A stretch of 64,000 nucleotides of DNA from Paracholeplasma brassicae (GCF_000967915.1 NC_022549.1:1724366-1788365); one strand, 5' to 3'. Positions 36,714 through 46,890 are shown, counted from the first letter of the stretch. Numbers and translations: made by a program. Notes: generated by a model from the sequence alone, not told the origin.

Positions 36714-37886
36714 CTATCTTAATAAATCCTCATAGAACAATGAGCGTTTTTTCTTTTGTTTTGGAAAAAACAGCACCAAGTGTTCTTCTGCTCTAGTCAT
36801 AGCCACAAAAAATAAGCGACGTTCTTCAGGTACTGGTTCATCTTTTAGCGGAAACTGATGCTTTTCTAATCCCACCACAAGAACGCATGGAAATTCAAGC
36901 CCCTTGGATTGGTGAATGCTCATTGTATTAAGTGCTCTAAACCCTGATTTTTGATTGATTAATTTTGCGACCTGATGGTGGCTTCGATAAAGCACGACAA
37001 CTTCATGTGGTTGATAACCCATGCTATAAAAACGCCCCACTTCCTCTGTGACCATTTGTTCAAATGTGGTATCGTAACTTTTAAAACTCAATGACCCCTG
37101 TTCTTTTTTGATACCATGAAGTTCCTTTTTAAGTCTTTTAGGGTTTTTATCGATTAATCGGTTGGCGTACTTAATGATGAATGCTTTTGATCGGTAATTA
37201 TTAAACAGCGTGTAGCGTGTTGCCTGATACGTCTTTATGTAATGATCAATGACTTCTTTAGACGCCCCACGAAACGCATAAATGCTTTGATCAGGATCAC
37301 CCACACAAAAAACATGTGAAGAAGGTTGAATCAAGCATTTAAGCAGTTCAAACTGAACTAAGGATGTATCTTGAAATTCGTCAATGAAAATATAGTGAAA
37401 ATTCTTTACTTCACAAAAACGATTGTCATTAAAAGCGTTTAGCGTTTGTTGTTCTAAATCGATGAAATCCATAAGCCCTTTTTCTTGTAAATACGTATCG
37501 TATCTTTTATTCAGTTCATTATTTCTATTTTTGTTAAACTGCTTGTTTAGGCCAATTTTCATAATCACTTCTTTAGAAAAAGATGCCTTAATCAGCTCAT
37601 CTTCAGTGACTAATGAAACCTCACGAATCGTTCTTAATAGCTGATAACATAACCCATGAAACGTCGTGGCTGTTACTTGGTTATTTGTTCCTAAACGTGC
37701 TTTTAGTTGTTGTGCGCTTTTTCTCGTAAAAGAGATGAGTAACATGTCTTTTTCATTGACGCCTGATTCGATTAGCCGTTTAACTCTAGAAATCAATACG
37801 GTCGTTTTACCTGAGCCTGCACCTGCAAGCAAAAAAATAAAGCGGTCGTTGGCATCGACCGCTTGCTGTTGTTCTTTATTTAACAA
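36714..37886 (-). CDS. Short UvrD/PcrA-like superfamily 1 helicase
   Basis: TTG 37886 is favoured by AGAGGTG five bases away, giving about 390 aa; GTG 37895 is in frame. It has SF1 motif I AGAGSGKT, Ia LISFTRKSA, II FIDEFQD, III VGDPDQSIYAFRGA, IV NYRSK, V SIHQSKGLEFP and VI VAMTRAEEHL. At 390 residues it is far shorter than PcrA (697 aa next door): the 1B and 2B subdomains are reduced. It is probably a compact DNA translocase. Its position directly after pcrA suggests an old duplication followed by loss. Confidence 0.85.
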   Translation of the reverse strand: MLNKEQQQAVDANDRFIFLLAGAGSGKTTVLISRVKRLIESGVNEKDMLLISFTRKSAQQLKARLGTNNQVTATTFHGLCYQLLRTIREVSLVTEDELIKASFSKEVIMKIGLNKQFNKNRNNELNKRYDTYLQEKGLMDFIDLEQQTLNAFNDNRFCEVKNFHYIFIDEFQDTSLVQFELLKCLIQPSSHVFCVGDPDQSIYAFRGASKEVIDHYIKTYQATRYTLFNNYRSKAFIIKYANRLIDKNPKRLKKELHGIKKEQGSLSFKSYDTTFEQMVTEEVGRFYSMGYQPHEVVVLYRSHHQVAKLINQKSGFRALNTMSIHQSKGLEFPCVLVVGLEKHQFPLKDEPVPEERRLFFVAMTRAEEHLVLFFPKQKKKRSLFYEDLLR

Positions 37887-37917
37887 GTAGATCACCTCTA
37901 CTTATGTTACCCCAGTA

Positions 37918-40011
37918 TCAATTAATTACTTTTTTTAATGCCGGATGCCCATTCGTAAATAGTTTTATCCCATGATGAATCGAAAATGCGACACGTGTTA
38001 CATTGTCGTCTTTTTGGACGACCGTACCAAACCCATATTTCTCATGCGTCACTTTATCGCCAATTTTAATGTCATCTGAACTTGTCATAAAGTCACTTGG
38101 CGCGACCTCTTTAACAATGACTTGTTTTCTTTTTTGAATGCGATCGTCTTCTAAGTTCATTTCTTCAATGAATCTTGATGGCGCGTTCATTTGAAGTTGA
38201 CCAAAACGGAACCGTTGTCTACTACAGGATAACAACAACCTTTTTTTCGCTCTGGTGGTTGCCACATAACAGATGCGTCTTTCTTCGTCTATTTCGCCTG
38301 AATTAAACGCTGTTTCGCTTGGAAAAATGCCTTCTTCAAGTGCCACAACAAAGACACAATCAAATTCCAACCCTTTGACTTGGTGAATCGTCGCGAGCTT
38401 AACGGTGTCTTTATCTTCAACGATGTCTTGGTCGGTTTTTAATGCCATGTCGTCCAAGATTTGTTCGATTTTTTCAAGATTGGTTCCTTTGTAGTCGATT
38501 GCGCCATTATAAAAGACGCTTTTTAATTCGAGTATGTTTTCATAACGATCTTTGCCTTCGTTACCCTCGTCGTTTAACATTTGTTTATACCCTGAGATGG
38601 CTAAAACCAAATCGACGACGTAGATTAAATCATCTAAGCGGGCAATTTCATTTTGCATTTTTATAATAATCTCTTTAAAATCGAGCAGGTTCTGTTTTGT
38701 GGTTCCTTTGATGTCCATTTGGTCAATCGCATCCCACATTGAAATTTTGTGGATCGTCGCATAGGTTTCAATCTTAGTGATTGTCGTTTGACCGATTTTA
38801 CGTCTTGGAACATTGATGATACGTTTCAAGGAGATGTTGTCTTGTGGAAACAAACATACCCTAACGTAGGATAGCATGTCTTTGATTTCTTTCCGTTGGA
38901 AAAAGGAGATCCCGCCATAAACGGTATAAGGAATGTTATACCTCAAAAACGCTTCTTCAAAAATTCGGCTTAGCGCATTTGAGCGATACAGTACCGCAAT
39001 GTTTTGATAAGGTGTGTGCCCTTGGTGAATGATTTCAATCGCTCGTGCAACGTAATAAGCTTCATCCTTATCTGAGTCTCTTTGTTCGTAAATCACTTTT
39101 GGTCCTTCATCAAAGCTGCTTCTTAAGTTTTTCTCACCTTGTCTATTTTTATTATGTCCGATCAACTGATTGGCAGCATCTAGGATATTTTTAGTCGAAC
39201 GGTAGTTTTGATCTAAGATGACCACTTCTGCCTTAAACTCTCTAACAAAGCGTTCGTGATTCTCATAATTTGCCCCACGAAATGCATAAATACTTTGGTC
39301 AGGATCACCAACGATGAACACATTCTTTTCCTTATTTGATAACAGTTTTATTAAATCGTACTGCACACTGTTGGTGTCTTGAAACTCATCAATTAATAAG
39401 TACTCGTAATATTGATTATAATAAGCTAACACACTGGGATTTTCTTTTAGTATCTTGATTGTATAATTAATCAAGTCATCAAAATCAAGTGAGTTGTTAT
39501 ATGCTAAGTAGTCGTTGTATTTTAGATATATTTCTTGTTCGATCGTTTCAAGTTCATCGTACTGTCCATTCTTGTATTTTGAAAAGAGTGATTTCAATCG
39601 ATTAGAATTGTAACGATTAGGGTCGTAATTGAGTTCTTTTACCGTGTCGCGAATGATTTGTTTACTATCGTCTTCATCGATGATTAAAAACCTTCGGTTA
39701 TAGGTTTGACCTAAATACTCAATTTCACTTCTTAGAAATCTTGCGCAAAAGGAGTGAAATGTGGATAAGGTTACGTCAAGTGCCTTTGGACCGACCAATT
39801 CTACAACGCGCTCTCTCATCTCTCTTGCTGCCTTATTCGTAAACGTGACCGCTAAAATGGACAACGGATTTACCCCTTGGTTAATCAAATAACCAATACG
39901 ATACGTTAGGGTGCGGGTTTTTCCTGAACCGGCACCTGCCACCACCGAAAGTGGACCTTTGATATGTTTTACGGCTTTTAATTGATTGTCATTTAAGATG
40001 CTTAAATCCAT
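37918..40011 (-). CDS. pcrA: ATP-dependent DNA helicase PcrA
   Basis: 697 aa with all SF1A helicase motifs (AGAGSGKTRTL, TFTNKAAREM, LIDEFQDTN, VGDPDQSIYAFRGA, QVKGLEFD, VATTRAKKRL) and a C-terminal Tudor-like RNA-polymerase-binding end (KIGDKVTHEKYGFGTV). It acts in repair and in removing roadblocks. It begins 40 bp after glnS. Confidence 0.96.
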   Translation of the reverse strand: MDLSILNDNQLKAVKHIKGPLSVVAGAGSGKTRTLTYRIGYLINQGVNPLSILAVTFTNKAAREMRERVVELVGPKALDVTLSTFHSFCARFLRSEIEYLGQTYNRRFLIIDEDDSKQIIRDTVKELNYDPNRYNSNRLKSLFSKYKNGQYDELETIEQEIYLKYNDYLAYNNSLDFDDLINYTIKILKENPSVLAYYNQYYEYLLIDEFQDTNSVQYDLIKLLSNKEKNVFIVGDPDQSIYAFRGANYENHERFVREFKAEVVILDQNYRSTKNILDAANQLIGHNKNRQGEKNLRSSFDEGPKVIYEQRDSDKDEAYYVARAIEIIHQGHTPYQNIAVLYRSNALSRIFEEAFLRYNIPYTVYGGISFFQRKEIKDMLSYVRVCLFPQDNISLKRIINVPRRKIGQTTITKIETYATIHKISMWDAIDQMDIKGTTKQNLLDFKEIIIKMQNEIARLDDLIYVVDLVLAISGYKQMLNDEGNEGKDRYENILELKSVFYNGAIDYKGTNLEKIEQILDDMALKTDQDIVEDKDTVKLATIHQVKGLEFDCVFVVALEEGIFPSETAFNSGEIDEERRICYVATTRAKKRLLLSCSRQRFRFGQLQMNAPSRFIEEMNLEDDRIQKRKQVIVKEVAPSDFMTSSDDIKIGDKVTHEKYGFGTVVQKDDNVTRVAFSIHHGIKLFTNGHPALKKVIN

Positions 40012-40033
40012 AGTCCCTCCTTAGAAATTAGAA

Positions 40034-40049
40034 AAGGGGAAATCCCCTT
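40034..40049 (-). terminator. Weak hairpin between glnS and pcrA
   Basis: Stem AAGGGG/CCCCTT with an AAAT-type loop just past the glnS end (actually between the genes on the minus strand); only a short T-run follows, so it may attenuate rather than stop transcription. Confidence 0.45.
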
Positions 40050-40052
40050 GTT

Positions 40053-41681
40053 CTATTTTTTGAATGAGCTTTTGAGCTCCACAATTCGGTTTAGGTGGAT
40101 GACTTCATCGGTGCTGTGTTTATCTTTTTTAAAGAAGCCCACACGCATTAATTGAATGCCTTCCTTTAATTCTAATTGCTTAAAGGCATGTTCAACATAC
40201 CCCATACGTTTTTCCCAAGAGTCTTTGTTAAGACGCTCAACAAGTGGTGCATCACCATCAAAAACCAGTGGACCGAACAGATTAAACTGTGCCTTTACCG
40301 CTGTCGTGGCTTCAACAAAATGAATGGTGCCATTTGGCTTTCTTTCATCAAATCCGGTTCCGCTCTTTGTTTTTTCATCGTAAGTAACTTTAAGTTCAAT
40401 TATGTTTCCTTCATCATCTTTAATCACTTCTTCACATTTTATGAAATACGCGTGAAATAACCTTACTTCAATGCCTTTTGCTAAACGTTTCCAGTGTTTG
40501 TTTGGCTTTTCTTCAATAAAGTCATCGTGATCTATGTATAAATGTTTTGAAAAGTAGATTGTCTTTGTCCCCATAGAGGCGTCGTTTGGATCTAGAGGTA
40601 CTTCAATGGCTTCTAAGCCTTTGTCGTAATTCAAAACCGTCACTTTAAGTGGGTTAATAACACCCATCATTTTAGCACTATGTGCTTGTAGGTCATCTCT
40701 AACAAACGATTCAAGCATTTCAGTTGAAACCGTTGAATTCATTCTTGATAAACCAGTACCTAGAATAAAGTTTCTGATGGCCGATGGCGTGTAACCTCTT
40801 CTTCTCATCCCTGAAAGTGTTGGCATTCTTGGGTCATCCCATCCATCGACAAGCTTTGAATCCACAAGTTCTTTTAAATAACGTTTGGACATGACGGTGT
40901 TTTCAATGTTTAGTCTTCCAAACTCGATTTGTCTTGGTACGAGAGGCATTTCTGTTTCTCTGACTACCCAATCATAGAGTGGGCGGTGGTCTTCAAACTC
41001 CAAGCTACAAAGTGAATGTGTGATGCCTTCAATCGCATCCTCTAACGGGTGTGCGTAATCATACATTGGATAAATACACCATTTATCCCCTGTGTTGTGA
41101 TGATGTGCAAAGCTGATGCGGTAGATGACTGGGTCTCTCATGTTCATGTTAGGTGAGCTCATGTCAATCTTCGCTCTTAACACTTTTTCGCCTTCTTTGT
41201 ATAAACCATTTTTCATATTCATAAAGAGTGTTAGGTTCTCTTCAACGCTTCGGTCTCTAAACGGTGAGTCAATGCCTTTAGAAGTTAAACTGCCTCTACC
41301 TTTTGAAATTTCATCCGCCGTTTGATCATCAACGAACGCCTTTCCTTTTTTGATTAGAATGATTGCACGATCAAACATTTCTTGAAAATAATCCGATGCG
41401 TAGTAAATTTGGTTTGGTGTGTACCCAAGCCATGCGATGTCTTCTTTAATTGAATTGACGTACTCAACGTCTTCTTTTCCTGGATTTGTGTCATCAAATC
41501 GTAGGTTTGTTCTACCACCAAAAGAGGCAGCCAACTCAAAGTTATTCACAATGGCTCTGGCGTGGCCGATGTGTAGATAGCCATTGGGTTCTGGTGGGAA
41601 ACGCGTGATAATTTCATCGTGTTTCTTTGATTCTAAATCCTGTATCATAATCGTCTTAATAAAATTCGAATGATTTTCCAT
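40053..41681 (-). CDS. glnS: Glutaminyl-tRNA synthetase
   Basis: 542 aa class I synthetase: PPEPNGYLHIGHA with HIGH at 37-40, the KMSKS-equivalent VMSKRYL, FDDTNP, and GlnRS-specific RDPVIYRI and the C-terminal anticodon-binding beta barrels. It charges tRNA-Gln directly. Most Bacillota instead use GatCAB transamidation, so a GlnRS is notable and probably came by transfer. It has its own promoter. Confidence 0.96.
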   Translation of the reverse strand: MENHSNFIKTIMIQDLESKKHDEIITRFPPEPNGYLHIGHARAIVNNFELAASFGGRTNLRFDDTNPGKEDVEYVNSIKEDIAWLGYTPNQIYYASDYFQEMFDRAIILIKKGKAFVDDQTADEISKGRGSLTSKGIDSPFRDRSVEENLTLFMNMKNGLYKEGEKVLRAKIDMSSPNMNMRDPVIYRISFAHHHNTGDKWCIYPMYDYAHPLEDAIEGITHSLCSLEFEDHRPLYDWVVRETEMPLVPRQIEFGRLNIENTVMSKRYLKELVDSKLVDGWDDPRMPTLSGMRRRGYTPSAIRNFILGTGLSRMNSTVSTEMLESFVRDDLQAHSAKMMGVINPLKVTVLNYDKGLEAIEVPLDPNDASMGTKTIYFSKHLYIDHDDFIEEKPNKHWKRLAKGIEVRLFHAYFIKCEEVIKDDEGNIIELKVTYDEKTKSGTGFDERKPNGTIHFVEATTAVKAQFNLFGPLVFDGDAPLVERLNKDSWEKRMGYVEHAFKQLELKEGIQLMRVGFFKKDKHSTDEVIHLNRIVELKSSFKK

Positions 41682-41705
41682 AAATTCACATCCTATTCTT
41701 GTAAT

Positions 41706-41734
41706 ATTATACTATAATATCGGTCCAACAACAA
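41706..41734 (-). promoter_or_regulatory. Promoter of glnS
   Basis: TTGTTG (41729-41734) and TATAAT (41706-41711), 17-nt spacer, 25 bases ahead of the ATG. No T-box is present. Confidence 0.65.
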
Positions 41735-41876
41735 GAAAAATCAAGAACTCTTAAGTCCTCTGTTCTGCTCTTGGAATGCTTTCTAGTCATCAAAGTGGTC
41801 TCTTTTAATTTTAATTAATTCACAACCGTTATAAGCTGCAAGCATGATGCTTGAAAAACAACGTTGTCAGATAAAG

Positions 41877-41922
41877 AAAAAAACCATCGAATTACCGCTT
41901 TTTTATGCGGTTTTCTATGGTT
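41877..41922 (-). terminator. Terminator of the tsaE-tsaB-rimI-tsaD operon
   Basis: Long stem AACCAT..ACCGC with GCGGT..ATGGTT around an A-rich loop and seven T on the minus strand. Confidence 0.8.
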
Positions 41923-41947
41923 GTAATTTAATCGTTTTCGTTAGCGC

Positions 41948-42946
41948 TTATTCTTCTAAATCAAGTGAAGAATGTCCCCCAAGGCGATAATCCTTTAATG
42001 CGCCTTTTTTCAAATAAGTGAAATAGGCTGCTGCCCCAATCATCGCTGCATTGTCGGTACAATACTTCAAACTTGGTATTAAAACATGCTTATCTTTAAA
42101 TCGTTCGTTGACTTTATTTCTTAAGCCACGGTTTGCTGCCACACCACCAGCTAGAACAATGTGATCAACCTTAAAGTCATTCACTGCTTTTTCTAACTTA
42201 AAACTTAGTACGTCAATTACGCTTGCTTGAAAAGACGCACACAGGTCATTCACATCAATGGTTTCACCCTTACGATTGGCATGATAGATTAAGTTATTAA
42301 CGGCACTCTTTAACCCAGAAAATGAAAAGTCATACCCATTAATGTCTAGGTAAGGTCTTGGTAAATGATACGTATCTTTACCAAGCACAGCACGTTCGTC
42401 TATGATTGGCCCGCCTGGGTAAGGCAATCCCATCATACGACCAACCTTATCATACGCTTCACCAACCGCATCGTCTAAGGTTTCACCTAGTAGTTGAAAA
42501 CTCATATGATCTTTCATGTAAATGAGTTCCGTGTGCCCACCTGAGGCAAGAAGTGCCACCAGTGGAAATTGAATATCATTTTCAATGTTTGCCGCGTAAA
42601 TATGACCAGCCAAATGATTGACTCCGATCAGTGGTTTATTGTTTGCAAACGCAAATGCTGCAGCTGCGTTAATGCCTACCAAAAGCGAACCAATCAAACC
42701 CGGACCTTCCGTCACCGAGACCGCATCAATTTCATCGATTGTCACATTTGCTTCTTTAATTGCTTCATCAAACACAATCGTCATATTTTCAACGTGGTGT
42801 CTTGAGGCAATCTCAGGAACCACACCACCATAAAGCGTATGTATATTGATTTGTGATAACACCACGTTGCTTAAGACTTCTTTACCGTCTTTTACTAGCG
42901 CAACGCTCGTTTCATCACAACTACTTTCTACCGCTAAAATTATCAA
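41948..42946 (-). CDS. tsaD: tRNA threonylcarbamoyladenosine synthase subunit TsaD
   Basis: The start is TTG 42946: GGAGGG lies six bases upstream and the protein then begins [14 protein letters not shown], the family N-terminus. 332 aa, with metal ligands in HHVENM and NHLAGHIYA (H-x3-H type) and GGHTELIY. It transfers threonylcarbamoyl to A37 of ANN-decoding tRNAs with TsaB and TsaE. One base separates it from rimI. Confidence 0.96.
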   Translation of the reverse strand: MIILAVESSCDETSVALVKDGKEVLSNVVLSQINIHTLYGGVVPEIASRHHVENMTIVFDEAIKEANVTIDEIDAVSVTEGPGLIGSLLVGINAAAAFAFANNKPLIGVNHLAGHIYAANIENDIQFPLVALLASGGHTELIYMKDHMSFQLLGETLDDAVGEAYDKVGRMMGLPYPGGPIIDERAVLGKDTYHLPRPYLDINGYDFSFSGLKSAVNNLIYHANRKGETIDVNDLCASFQASVIDVLSFKLEKAVNDFKVDHIVLAGGVAANRGLRNKVNERFKDKHVLIPSLKYCTDNAAMIGAAAYFTYLKKGALKDYRLGGHSSLDLEE

Positions 42947-42947
42947 T

Positions 42948-43376
42948 TTAATCCCTCCATAACAAGACCAGTGCGTCTTCGTCCTTGTAATAGTTCTTTC
43001 GTTTATGACTTTGATGAAAGCCAAACGACTCATAAAGCGAAATTGCCTTGTGATTTGATTCTCTAACTTCTAAGGTAATCACACCAACCCTGTGTTCTTT
43101 AAACACACCCATGGCATACGTTAGTAATTCTTTGCCAAACCCTAGACGTTGATACGCCTTTTTAACTAAGAAATTAACGACCTGTCCAACCTCATCGTTA
43201 ATCCATAACCCGATATACCCTTTAATCTCATGGTTTTCTTCTAATACATAATAATAGGCAAACGGATGTTCTTTGATTTCTTTTTCGATAAAATCATAGC
43301 CTAAACTCTCGCTAAAGGCCTCTTCTTCAAGCAACACAACCGCTTTAATGTCTTTTGTTGTCATTAATCGAATCAT
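42948..43376 (-). CDS. rimI: GNAT acetyltransferase RimI
   Basis: 142 aa GNAT domain: acetyl-CoA site [15 protein letters not shown] (Q/RxxGxG/A form) and [18 protein letters not shown] near the end, typical of RimI N-alpha-acetyltransferases. Its place between tsaB and tsaD is the usual one. It overlaps tsaB by four bases. Confidence 0.92.
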   Translation of the reverse strand: MIRLMTTKDIKAVVLLEEEAFSESLGYDFIEKEIKEHPFAYYYVLEENHEIKGYIGLWINDEVGQVVNFLVKKAYQRLGFGKELLTYAMGVFKEHRVGVITLEVRESNHKAISLYESFGFHQSHKRKNYYKDEDALVLLWRD

Positions 43377-43960
43377 TTTTCTAGGTTTCTTTCTGCCTCA
43401 GTAACTCGTAAATAATTAGGAATAAACCGCATCACATCAAGCACGTCGGTTGAAAATAATTGAATCACTTTAGTGTCAATTTCATAATGATATTCATCGA
43501 TCATAACAGGTCTTGCTTGATATGTTTTTGCAAGTTCTCTCATCTCTTCTAAACTTCTTAACCTATCGTCTAAGAGACAACGTTCTTTAGAATAAATCCC
43601 GCCAAATACATTACCGTTTCGAGCATCAATCATTGGCGCAACCACACCTTCATAGCCACTTGTCAGAAATAGAAGGCTTGAAACTTCTTTTATTTTTATT
43701 TTTTTAGTGTATCCTAGCATTTTAGCAACCATCACAGAAATTCGAATACCTGTGTAACTGCCTGGCCCACTGCCCACAACGAGCTCATCGATTTGATCAA
43801 GCGTCATGTGTCTTCTCTCAAGTACTTGAGCGATACGATCGACAATGTGTTTTGCATGATCCTTCTTGCCAATGCGAACCGAATAATCAATCATTCGTCC
43901 ATCTTTGGCAAGAGCAACAATTAAAACCCCGGTTGACGAATCAAACATTAATTGATTCAT
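43373..43960 (-). CDS. tsaB: TsaB, threonylcarbamoyladenosine dimerisation subunit
   Basis: 195 aa, ASKHA-fold protein with FDSSTGVLIVAL at the N-terminus and GSGPGSYTGIRISVMVAKML. It is the inactive paralogue that scaffolds TsaD and TsaE. Four-base overlaps on both sides. Confidence 0.94.
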   Translation of the reverse strand: MNQLMFDSSTGVLIVALAKDGRMIDYSVRIGKKDHAKHIVDRIAQVLERRHMTLDQIDELVVGSGPGSYTGIRISVMVAKMLGYTKKIKIKEVSSLLFLTSGYEGVVAPMIDARNGNVFGGIYSKERCLLDDRLRSLEEMRELAKTYQARPVMIDEYHYEIDTKVIQLFSTDVLDVMRFIPNYLRVTEAERNLEK

Positions 43961-44406
43961 AGGTACTTCACCACACCCTCATATATTAAGCCTTTGGCCT
44001 CAAAGCTAAACTTACGCTCATTCTCACCTAAGGTCTCTATCTTTATTAGTAAATAAGACGATGGCAATAAAGACTTTAATTTAAACGGCCATTCAATCAC
44101 AGAAACCCCATCGGAATTGATGTAGTCTTCTAAATCAAAATCAGACCCTTCATCATCTAAACGATATAGGTCGATATGGTATAACTTATTCTCATCATGG
44201 ACGTAACGCTTTAAGATTGTAAAGGTTGGCGAATTGATCGTACGCGAAATACCAAGCGCCTTACCAATGCCTTTGGTAAACGTCGTTTTCCCCGCTGCCA
44301 AATCCCCTTCTAATAATAGCACCATGCCTTTTTGTAGTAACAACCCCACTTGAAACCCTAAATGTTCGGTTTCTTTTGAGTTGTATGTGTATTTTTCTCT
44401 TATCAT
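43957..44406 (-). CDS. tsaE: TsaE, ATPase of tRNA t6A synthesis
   Basis: 149 aa P-loop protein: LLEGDLAAGKTTFTKGIG (Walker A), INSPTFTILKRY and YHIDLYRLDD. It drives turnover of the TsaB-TsaD complex. First of the operon. Confidence 0.95.
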   Translation of the reverse strand: MIREKYTYNSKETEHLGFQVGLLLQKGMVLLLEGDLAAGKTTFTKGIGKALGISRTINSPTFTILKRYVHDENKLYHIDLYRLDDEGSDFDLEDYINSDGVSVIEWPFKLKSLLPSSYLLIKIETLGENERKFSFEAKGLIYEGVVKYL

Positions 44407-45228
44407 ATCATCACCTCATCTATTTTAACATTTTTGACAAAAATGTATAATAGTTCGCTTGTGTTTTTTCGCTAATAACTTAGATAGTATACTACAATCA
44501 TCGCCTTTTTTAAAGTAGAAAACACCTGTATAATACGTTTTAATCTAATCATTGTGAATAATCAACCAGGGACTGAATTTTTGAGAACAAACTCTCACGA
44601 TTTAATCTAATCCAAAGATTGATAAAGCATTGACAAATATGATAGGAATTAACCATTGGTGCCAAGCATAATAATTATTGAGATTTGATTTCAAGTGATT
44701 AAACCTCTATTAATTTTGCTGTTTTGGATAAATAATAAAATTAGACTGATGTTTCGTGCATAAATTAGTCTTACTTTGAATACCTTTTTATACGAAATAA
44801 TATATGGCCTGTTAATTAAATCTGAAAATACTAACTTGATGTGTTCGACTACCATTTTTATACATATTAAATCCTGATATTTATTGTAGCTTCTCTAATT
44901 TTATAGTAACTATTGATTAGTTTATTCTAAACTATTTATAAAATTATAAAATTTCATATAAAATCGTGTTCAGAATATAAATCATCTTCAAAAACATTAT
45001 TAATACTTGCATTACGTTCACAAAATCAATTAAATTACATGTCAATTTTTTATTTTTTAAAGAAAAACATAATTTATATATTTATATTGAATAATGTGTT
45101 TACAATTTATATTTTGTATGATATATTTTAATAGAATGATGTAAGCATTTTCTCGTGGAGATGAATTTAAATTTCGTGCAACTCAATTTATAAGTGTTGA
45201 AACGGCAATTGTTTTTTAGAAAAAAAAT
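44407..45228. other. Long AT-rich region without genes
   Basis: About 820 bases of very AT-rich DNA between tsaE and the IS3 element. The first bases must hold the tsaE promoter. I see no open frame with a ribosome binding site, tRNA or clear hairpin. It is likely degraded insertion DNA. Confidence 0.55.
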
Positions 45229-46074
45229 TTAAATAGACATCGCATTTCTATATTCAACGGGTGATAAATACCCTAAACTGCCATGAATCCTTTTATTGTT
45301 AAACCAGTAAACATATTCAAATAGTTCTGTTTCTAATTGTTCAAATGAATCGAATCTTTTCCTACCAAACTCGATTTTAAATGATTTAAACGTTGATTCA
45401 GCTACTGCATTGTCATAAGGATTGCCTGGACGAGATAATGATCTTATAATCTCGAATACACTTAGTATCTCGTCAATGATCTGATTATCAAATTCTTTTC
45501 CTCGATCGGTATGGAATATATTGATATTCTTTATGGGAATACTTAGACTATAAAATGCTTTTTGAACTAGATTTGCATCCTTATGTTTTACATAGCTATA
45601 ACCGATGATTTCACGATTGAATAAGTCAATTAGTATACAAATATAATTCCACTTACCAGCCACGTTAACGTAGGTTAAATCACTGACAACGACTTCATGT
45701 TTTTCGTAGTTGTCAAATGATCTGGATACGATACTTTCAATTTTTTGTTCATTAGTTGAAGATTTGGTTGGCTTATACCTAAAGACTATATAACAGCTTA
45801 CTAACCCGTTTCTTTCCATAATCTTTCGTATTTTCTTCCGAGACATTATGATATTTTTCTTAGATAATTCAAACTTGATTTTTCTAGAACCATAACGGTT
45901 TGTTGATTCTTCAAATATTTGAATGATTTCTTTATCTTCTATTGTCTCTACCTCTGTTTGGATTCGGTTAATCTCATAGTAATAATTTGATCTTGGTACA
46001 CCTAAAAGAAGGCACATTTTTGTGATTGAATACTTATGGGTATTGCGGCTTATGAGTTGGATTAACACCCACAT
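45229..46074 (-). mobile_element. IS3-family transposase OrfB
   Basis: 281 aa with an N-terminal HTH_21-like segment (GVPRSNYYYE, RYGSRKIKFEL) and an rve integrase core carrying the catalytic triad Asp132 (VSDLTYV), Asp190 (FHTDRG) and Glu226 (VAESTFKSFK). It looks intact. In IS3 elements OrfB is normally made as an OrfA-OrfB fusion by frameshifting, but OrfA here is broken, so the element is probably immobile. Confidence 0.92.
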
Positions 46075-46262
46075 TCAGCGCTGCTTGATTTAAAATATCA
46101 TTTTCCATCTTAAAGCTCTGCCATGCGTTTCTTAAGTGCTTTTAGCTCTCTTTGTCATCGGTTAAATTATCATTGGTCTCAAATGAACCTGTAGTGTTTG
46201 AGTCTTTAATCCACTTATGAATCGTTGTTCTTGTCACATGATAATCTCTTCTAGTGTTTGTT
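46075..46262 (-). pseudogene. Remnant of IS3 OrfA
   Basis: Reading the minus strand across three frames gives RDYHVTRTTIHKWIKDS (a helix-turn-helix), then ELKALKKRMAEL and KMENDILNQAAL (the leucine-zipper part of OrfA). At least two frameshifts separate the pieces and the N-terminal ~25 residues are missing. TGGACAGTTTTAGAATAG on its distal side may be part of a terminal repeat. Confidence 0.75.
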
Positions 46263-46554
46263 TAATTTTAACATGTCTATTCTAAAACTGTCCAACTAAG
46301 TATAACCTATCTATACTAAGTCAGTAAATATAGTGTTGTTAAACGTTTTTTTTGTCCTATAGTCAGTAATTTGGTTAACTATTAATGATCGAACGATGAT
46401 ATCCAATTCATAAATGCTTATCCTTTATGCAACCTAAGTGCACTGAATGCCCTTAAATTACTCAATATTTCACAATAGAAGATATTTTTTAAGATTAATA
46501 TCGCTATATTTCTAAGTTCATATAATTATTCAAAATGGAAAGGAGGGAGAATAT

Positions 46555-46671
46555 ATGAACAATTTTAACATTGTGTCACCAAAAGAATTTGTAAACTTTT
46601 ATCCTGTATGTGATTGCACAATAAATGCATTCCCTGGATGTGGTGGGACGACAAATGTAGGCTGTATTTAG
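46555..46671 (+). CDS. 38-aa cysteine-containing peptide, possible bacteriocin/RiPP precursor
   Basis: ATG 46555 is preceded by AAGGAGGGAG, a near-perfect ribosome binding site. The peptide has an N-terminal half without Cys (MNNFNIVSPKEFVNFYP) and a core with four Cys (C-x-C, then P-G-C-G-G and V-G-C-I). A hydrophilic leader followed by a Cys/Thr/Gly-rich core is the shape of precursors of lanthipeptides, sactipeptides or disulfide bacteriocins. A second such gene and an ABC exporter follow. No modifying enzyme is seen nearby. Confidence 0.65.
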   Translation: MNNFNIVSPKEFVNFYPVCDCTINAFPGCGGTTNVGCI

Positions 46672-46713
46672 AAGTATTATAAATTAGTATTATTAAATAA
46701 AGGAGGTGAAAGT

Positions 46714-46815
46714 ATGCAAAATTTTTCTGGATTGATGCGACCAATGGGAATAAATATAGTACCAAAATGCTCTTGTGAGATAAACGTTTTAAAATGTTTA
46801 TGTACATATAGCTAG
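46714..46815 (+). CDS. 33-aa cysteine-containing peptide, possible bacteriocin/RiPP precursor
   Basis: ATG 46714 with a perfect AAAGGAGGTG seven bases upstream. The peptide ends in a four-Cys core (K-C-S-C, K-C-L-C-T-Y-S) after a Cys-free leader containing MRPMGINIVP. It differs from the first peptide in sequence but shares length, position of the cysteines and context, as in two-component bacteriocins. A 14-bp hairpin follows the stop. Confidence 0.65.
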   Translation: MQNFSGLMRPMGINIVPKCSCEINVLKCLCTYS

Positions 46816-46826
46816 GAAATCATAAA

Positions 46827-46863
46827 AATTATCCACAATACTATATAAATATTGTGGATAATT
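46827..46863 (+). terminator. Strong hairpin between the peptide genes and the exporter
   Basis: A perfect 14-bp stem (46827-46840 with 46850-46863) around a 9-nt loop, followed by a short T-run. It is likely a partial terminator that keeps exporter mRNA below peptide mRNA. Confidence 0.7.
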
Positions 46864-46890
46864 TTCTAATAACAAATAGGAGGTAAAATA

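Noticed and set aside
41839-41853. Palindrome CAAGCAT-G-ATGCTTG upstream of glnS considered as a terminator
   Set aside because: The T-run is on the wrong side for either strand.
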